Source: Planctomycetales bacterium
GTDB lineage: Bacteria > Planctomycetota > Planctomycetia > Pirellulales > Pirellulaceae
Assembly (NCBI GenBank): GCA_020426845.1
Contig: JAGQPF010000185.1
Coordinates: forward strand, 1-58,805
DNA: 58,805 nt
Direction: 5' to 3'
In this document: positions 54,301 to 58,805 of the stretch, in pieces
How positions within the stretch are numbered: the first letter of the stretch is position 1
Layout of the letters: each line of letters begins with the position of its first letter
Notes under the pieces: generated by a model
Databases searched by the model: none
What the model saw: the letters and a program-made list of their open reading frames with translations, nothing else
Told to the model about the DNA's origin: nothing
Translations under genes and position numbers: made by a program

Positions 54301-55241
54301 TAGTCACTCCCGGTGAACACACACCAGCTCACGCCCCAAGTCTCCGACTCATGGGCGCCCGTGCGCGCCACATACGATCCGGGCCGCAGCCAAATTGCCG
54401 CGCCACTGCCGGCCGTGGCGAGGTTCAACTCCAAGCCCGGCCGCCCGTCGCCCAACCGATCGAGCTCGATCGGCGCGTCGAGGTCGCGGTAGCTCGCGGG
54501 CGACCAGGCGACGATAACTGGGCCGGCCGGGCCTCCATCGCAGGCGACCCTTGTGAGGCCCTGAGGACTGGCCGGGCCTCCATCGCAGGCGACCCTTGTG
54601 AGGCCCTGTGGGCCGGCTGCCTCCCGGGACGCTTCGTGTCGGACCTCGAAGTGGACGTCATCGTCGGCCGCCGGGAGCTTTGCGAGGCGGGCATGCGCGT
54701 AGGCCGCGTCCTCGTCCGCCGGTTCGTCCGCAAAGGTCACCTGCGCCAGCAGCAGCTCGGAATGTCGCCGGCGGACCTCGATGCGAACGATTCCGGGCTC
54801 CACCGACCACAGATGGCATGCGCAATTCGAGCCGAACCGGTGGATCGATTGCTCGGCCAGTTGCCGCGTCGCCAGCGCATACTCGCTTGAAGGCTCGAGA
54901 CTGGCGTGGAGCTGCTTGCCATCGGGGCGAACCACCGTCCAGTGGCCCTCCCCGGCTTGCACCGTGGAGCCGGGGAATCGTTCGAGGCATGCCGCGAGCA
55001 GTTCTTCGGCCAGCGCGGCGGGATTGTCGGCTTGGAAATAGTGGTGCCCGTTGTCCCCGTTCGCGCGAAATCGGTCGGGAAGCTCATGCGTGAACGGTGA
55101 ATAGAAAAGTAGCTCCGTGTGTCGGTCGGGCGGAAAGGGCTCGGCGCCGCTCCACTCGCGAAAGTCGGCAAAATTGGCCACGAGCACCGGACCGCCTTCG
55201 CACCCAATTTCCGATGACCAGTCCATGTCACTCCCGTTCAA
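54261..55241 (-). CDS. Hypothetical protein invaded by two repeat families
   Basis: A 326-residue cytosolic protein with no recognised family; the N-terminus (CEGGPVLVANFADFREWSG) has an immunity-protein-like feel but that is weak. Two copies of the 33-bp element add about 30 residues at about residues 212-238 (GLTRVACDGGP twice), and the last nine residues (QKLPDRQSG) and the stop derive from the 99-bp repeat. The remaining sequence is of normal composition and continuous, so the gene may still be functional. Convergent with the deoxyhypusine-synthase-like gene. Confidence 0.65.
   Translation of the reverse strand: MNGSDMDWSSEIGCEGGPVLVANFADFREWSGAEPFPPDRHTELLFYSPFTHELPDRFRANGDNGHHYFQADNPAALAEELLAACLERFPGSTVQAGEGHWTVVRPDGKQLHASLEPSSEYALATRQLAEQSIHRFGSNCACHLWSVEPGIVRIEVRRRHSELLLAQVTFADEPADEDAAYAHARLAKLPAADDDVHFEVRHEASREAAGPQGLTRVACDGGPASPQGLTRVACDGGPAGPVIVAWSPASYRDLDAPIELDRLGDGRPGLELNLATAGSGAAIWLRPGSYVARTGAHESETWGVSWCVFTGSDYNACQKLPDRQSG
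54529..54606 (-). repeat. Two copies of the 33-bp coding repeat, 45-nt period
   Basis: Copies at 54529-54561 and 54574-54606, identical to each other across the 33 bp, with a 12-nt spacer TGAGGACTGGCC. Each starts GGGCCTC and ends GAGGCCC. On the coding (minus) strand both read GLTRVACDGGP. Same spacing (45 nt) as the pair at 14204-14281, though the spacer sequence differs. Confidence 0.95.
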
Positions 55242-55306
55242 TGTTCAAAGGACTGCCGGCCTGGCGCCGTGTTGAAAAAGCAACGGCCTCCAAGAGGCCA
55301 GCCGTG

Positions 55307-57724
55307 TCAGCTCGCGTTCGCCTTGGCCTTGCGCATCTCGGACTCCAATTCGTCCAGCATGCGACTCGCTTCTGCCTCCCGGGCCTGCGCCCCTTGTCCG
55401 CCGAACCGCACCTCGTAGAACGCGGCCGCGATTTGAAGCGGGATATCGGCAACCGTGCCTAAGCCGACTTCTCGCAGCCGAGCCCCCGCTTGCTCGGCGA
55501 ATTCACGTTGCGTCTGTGACGGCTGGCGGACCATTGCGAGCGGCCTCAATAGTCGCTCGAGTCGCCGGTAAAACTCCACTCGCACTTCGCGGCGCCGTTG
55601 TCGATGGACTCCTCGTCGCCGTCCGAGCCAAACCGCCACGGGGTAGAGCAACCGGCCGACGGCAGCCAGCGCCAAGCAGACGCCGCTGGCCAGCACGCCG
55701 GCGCGCCAGCTGAACCAGTCTCCGTCCACCCAACTCCGCACCGCGTCGAGCGTTCGTCGCGTGCGATTGCGAATGCGGTGAAAGATGCCGAGCCCGTTCT
55801 CCGGGCCGAGCGCCCGCTCCAGCGTCTCGCGCTGCCGATTCGGGTTCATCTCGAGCACGTAGTCGGTCCACAGCAACTGGGCGTAGTCGAGCATATCGTC
55901 GAGTTGAGTTCGCGATGGCTTGACGTCGGCGCCACCGGGAGTCGGGTCGAGTCTCAGCCAGGCGCCTCCGCGCGAATTGCCCATGGCGACTCGCCCAACT
56001 TCCGGAATCTCATCGGGTTCCAGGTAAGCCTCGACCCAAGCATGCGCGTCGCTCTGGACAATCCGCAGGTCCCCCGACAGCGAATTTCGCTGCCCGCCAT
56101 GGTAGCCCACCACCAGTCGAGCGGGCACGCCCTGTGACCGCAGCATCAGCGTCAGCGCACTGGCGAAGTACTCGCAGTGCCCGTGGCGATGGTTCACGAC
56201 AAAGTCCTCGATCGGATCCAACTCCGGGTCGCGAACGCCGGCCACTTCTTCAAAGTTCAAGGTGTAGACATAGCGATCGTCATTGAGAAAGTGCGACGTG
56301 AGCAGCTGTGCCTTGTCGTATGCGTTGAGCGAGTCCGAGGCCTTGGGTGGCGCTGACTTGGATGCCGCCTTGCCGCTGGGGCGAAGGCCTTCGGGCGCGG
56401 CACTTCCCTGTTCAATCAGTTCGGTCGCCAGGGCCGCGAGTAGGGGCAGTCCGTCGGGAGGCAATTGGAGGCACTCGTGCCGCGCCGCCGCGTCGAGCAC
56501 CTCGGCGCCGCGGCGGAAACGCAGCGGTCGGATCGAGGACTGAATGCCGCGTTGAAACGCCGCGGTGACCAGCGTGTAGCGAAACCGCATGCCGTCCTCC
56601 GGATCCGGATTGCGAATCAGGCGGTCTTGATTGCGATTGAGCGTCAGGGTTCTCACCGGCGTGACCAAGAAACCCGGGGGAATGGTGAACAGCGTGCTGT
56701 CGGTGACGGGCTCCAGCGTCACCTGCATCTGCAAAAAGTCCTTGCGAGGCGTGTCGTCGAGGAGTTTTTGATTGACCAGAGGCAGTCGCGTGGGATCGAC
56801 GCGATCCGAGACCCGCCAGGCGCCGTTGCGATAGGTCGTCAGCGAGGCGCCGTAGATGTAGGGAGCCGAGAACACGGGATAGTCGGCATTGACGTCGCGA
56901 TGATTGCGAAAGCTGATCCGCATCACTTGCTGCTCGCTCTGCAGTATCTCGCCCATCTCGCGGAGTGTCACTTGCGTGGTGAAGCCGATTTGCGTTTGCG
57001 GACTTTGCTGGTCCCGCCAGCCACCTCCGACGCGCGGCGCCCCATAGAAGAAGATGACCGCGAACAGCAACGAGACGGCCCCGAGTCCGCTGACGGTTCG
57101 CAGCATCCTCCAGAGCGGCAGCCGACTCACAATCTCCTCCTGCCCCTCTTCGCCGAAGGCGACGATTTCCGGAACGTCGCTGGCCGGCGTTCCTGGCCAG
57201 CCTCGATGGCCGATCCTCACGCCACGCACCGCTGTTCGGCGGCGGTCTTCAATGCGATAGAACTCCCTCGCCAGGAAAAACAGCACCAGCGCGAAAAAGC
57301 CAACGATCACATACAGCAACAGCAGCACGCCGAATTTCATGCCGGAGTTGAGGACCGACGCGACCACCACTTCCAGCAAGCTCAAAACGGCGATGCACCA
57401 ATACACGCGGGCCGTCTTTCGCTGGAACAACATCACGGCTTCCCATGAGACCAGCAGGTAGGCGATCAGCAGCAACTGGCCGGTGCTGTCGTATTCGAGA
57501 AAGTCGGTGAGCGTCAGCAGCATGGCGATGATCGCCACGAGATTGACGATGGCGCGATGCAGATAGAACCACTTCAAAAAGTCGGTGAACGTCACGCCGG
57601 TGACAGCGAGCACGAACATCAGCGGCGTCATGAACGGAGTATGTCCACCCAAGCCCATCATCCATGTGCCGAGCACGGCCATGGTCGCGATGCAAACCTG
57701 CAATGCGCGCTCAATGTTCTGCAT
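55307..57724 (-). CDS. TgpA-like membrane transglutaminase-domain protein
   Basis: An 805-residue protein: about six N-terminal transmembrane segments (DUF3488-like), a large extracytoplasmic part and a transglutaminase core with catalytic triad C517 (GHCEYFAS), H561 (DAHAWVEAY) and D593 (RLDPTPG). A further TM segment near 680-710 precedes a cytosolic tail. This is the architecture of TgpA-type proteins, commonly encoded beside a MoxR AAA ATPase and a DUF58 protein. Here the DUF58 gene is directly upstream (14-nt overlap); the MoxR gene would lie beyond the window edge. Substrate unknown. Confidence 0.9.
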   Translation of the reverse strand: MQNIERALQVCIATMAVLGTWMMGLGGHTPFMTPLMFVLAVTGVTFTDFLKWFYLHRAIVNLVAIIAMLLTLTDFLEYDSTGQLLLIAYLLVSWEAVMLFQRKTARVYWCIAVLSLLEVVVASVLNSGMKFGVLLLLYVIVGFFALVLFFLAREFYRIEDRRRTAVRGVRIGHRGWPGTPASDVPEIVAFGEEGQEEIVSRLPLWRMLRTVSGLGAVSLLFAVIFFYGAPRVGGGWRDQQSPQTQIGFTTQVTLREMGEILQSEQQVMRISFRNHRDVNADYPVFSAPYIYGASLTTYRNGAWRVSDRVDPTRLPLVNQKLLDDTPRKDFLQMQVTLEPVTDSTLFTIPPGFLVTPVRTLTLNRNQDRLIRNPDPEDGMRFRYTLVTAAFQRGIQSSIRPLRFRRGAEVLDAAARHECLQLPPDGLPLLAALATELIEQGSAAPEGLRPSGKAASKSAPPKASDSLNAYDKAQLLTSHFLNDDRYVYTLNFEEVAGVRDPELDPIEDFVVNHRHGHCEYFASALTLMLRSQGVPARLVVGYHGGQRNSLSGDLRIVQSDAHAWVEAYLEPDEIPEVGRVAMGNSRGGAWLRLDPTPGGADVKPSRTQLDDMLDYAQLLWTDYVLEMNPNRQRETLERALGPENGLGIFHRIRNRTRRTLDAVRSWVDGDWFSWRAGVLASGVCLALAAVGRLLYPVAVWLGRRRGVHRQRRREVRVEFYRRLERLLRPLAMVRQPSQTQREFAEQAGARLREVGLGTVADIPLQIAAAFYEVRFGGQGAQAREAEASRMLDELESEMRKAKANAS

Positions 57725-58805
57725 GTCGCGCCTCCCGGGACTCCGGGATCGGAGCCACTTCTTCGGCTTGGCGCCGTTGGCGCCGAGTGCCGGGGGCCGC
57801 GTCGGAATTGCCCGTGTTGGAGGACCGGTTGAGCGTCGCCCGGGTTTCTCGCAGCAGCTTGGCGCCCGTGCTCGCGTTTGGCTTCGCGTCGATAAACAAA
57901 CGCCCCTCGCACTCGTCCACTTGCAACCATTGCGGTGTGTGCCCGCGCGATCCCGAATGTCCGAGCCCCATTGGCTCGCTTCGCGTGCTGATCACGATCG
58001 GCGTGGCCCCCGGCGCATGGAACGTGACTTGGCGAAGCGCCTCATCGGGATCGCTTGCTTGGCCCTCCAGCACCGCCAACGCGTCGAGCACCTGCTCCGC
58101 GAAACGCCGAGTGGGCAGAGCTCGCCAGACGTCGCTTGGCGCATGGGCCATGGCGATCGTCACGCGACTTCCGGACTCACGGCAGATGTCCAGCACGGCG
58201 GTGGCCGCCATTCGCAGCATCTTTTCCAATCGCTCGAGATCCTCGGCGACGGGATGCTCCGGCAGATAAGCGTCGATTACCAATGCCAGTTCCGGCAACT
58301 CGAGCCGCTCGGTTTGACGCACCAGCGGCTCGCCGACTTTCGCGGTGCTCCGCCAGTGAACCATCCGCAGGCTGTCGCCGGGGGTGAAGGGCCGCAGCCC
58401 GTAGAACTCACCGTCTTGTCCGCGTCGGGCTTGCGAATGCTGGGCGCCGACTCGCTCTCCACGCAACAAAGCTCGCCATTGCGGAGTCAATTGCCCGATG
58501 CGTGGCCAAACAATCAGCCTCGCGGGCCCCGTCACGGTCAACTGCGCACGCATCAGACCGAATGGGAACCGCGATTGAAGTCGCAGCGGCCCGAGCCGAT
58601 AACGCCCTCGCTCGGAGAGCACGAGCCGATACGCGGACGAACGCGTGGCCCCCGGAGGCAGATGCGGGATCCAGACCTCAACGAGGTGCCGCTTCCGCGT
58701 TCCCGCGCGCCGAATGGAATCGATGGCCGAGGCCATCCAGACGGTGTCGTGCTTCGCATGGTTCGCGACATCCACGCGCACGCGGATTGCCTGGCCCGCT
58801 TCGCA
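57711..58805 (-). CDS. DUF58 protein, 5' end truncated by window edge
   Basis: The visible frame is open to the edge at 58805 (reading EAGQAIRVRVDVANHAK...), so the N-terminus is missing. The DUF58 signature is clear: DGEFYGLRPFTPGDSLRMVHWRSTAK (EFxxLRxYxxGDxxRxIDWxxxAR type), preceded by PFGLMRA and followed by LVIDAYLPE. The C-terminal half resembles the von Willebrand A-like end of the family. DUF58 proteins accompany MoxR ATPases and TgpA-like transglutaminases, which fits the downstream gene (14-nt overlap). At least 364 residues visible. Confidence 0.9.
   Translation of the reverse strand, partial: CEAGQAIRVRVDVANHAKHDTVWMASAIDSIRRAGTRKRHLVEVWIPHLPPGATRSSAYRLVLSERGRYRLGPLRLQSRFPFGLMRAQLTVTGPARLIVWPRIGQLTPQWRALLRGERVGAQHSQARRGQDGEFYGLRPFTPGDSLRMVHWRSTAKVGEPLVRQTERLELPELALVIDAYLPEHPVAEDLERLEKMLRMAATAVLDICRESGSRVTIAMAHAPSDVWRALPTRRFAEQVLDALAVLEGQASDPDEALRQVTFHAPGATPIVISTRSEPMGLGHSGSRGHTPQWLQVDECEGRLFIDAKPNASTGAKLLRETRATLNRSSNTGNSDAAPGTRRQRRQAEEVAPIPESREARHAEH

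Overview
The window looks like chromosomal DNA of a planctomycete, probably Pirellulales-like. This is inferred from a Cys-type sulfatase, a large pseudopilin/type II secretion-like operon with an oversized GspK-like protein, GC-rich genes with tight stop/start overlaps, and several dispersed palindromic repeat families in and between genes. No rRNA or taxonomic marker is present, so the assignment rests on style of content. The right end cuts the last gene.

Layout. 1-2250: secreted sulfatase and a small c-type cytochrome-like protein, separated by two repeat families. 2316-6131 (minus): Eis-like GNAT/SCP2 protein, a BshC-like protein and a GT2 glycosyltransferase. 6367-12869 (plus): hybrid histidine kinase, a receiver-HATPase fusion, a STAS protein and a GT4 glycosyltransferase, forming a phosphorelay joined to partner switching. 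12901-19829 (minus): six-gene lipid-modification/photoprotection cluster (photolyase-like protein, FAD oxidoreductase, DUF1365, cyclopropane synthase, cyclopropane synthase-like methyltransferase, DUF1295). 20329-21298: RAYT transposase followed by REP-like palindromes, then tRNA-Arg(CCU). 21439-23544: GlgX-type debranching enzyme. 23531-32301 (minus): six tightly coupled genes of unknown function around a membrane-anchored GTPase. 32302-33107: gene-free repeat mosaic. 33108-50578 (minus): two PilB/GspE ATPases, PilT, GspF, four pseudopilins and a 1862-residue GspK-like protein. 50720-58805: unknown membrane protein, TPR protein, deoxyhypusine-synthase-like enzyme, a repeat-invaded hypothetical protein, transglutaminase-like TgpA-type protein and a partial DUF58 protein.

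Two things stand out. First, a 33-bp element with 7-bp terminal inverted repeats (GGGCCTC/GAGGCCC) sits inside reading frames of three unrelated genes, always translated in the same frame as (L)T(R/K)VACDGGP-like peptide. Two of the genes carry it twice with an exact 45-nt period, so frame is kept. Second, the GTPase operon (23531-32301) has stop/start overlaps or direct abutment at every junction and carries G1, G3, G4 and G5 motifs on a protein with a transmembrane segment, with no partner of recognisable function. Function statements for unknown genes are inference from motifs and context; no database search was run.
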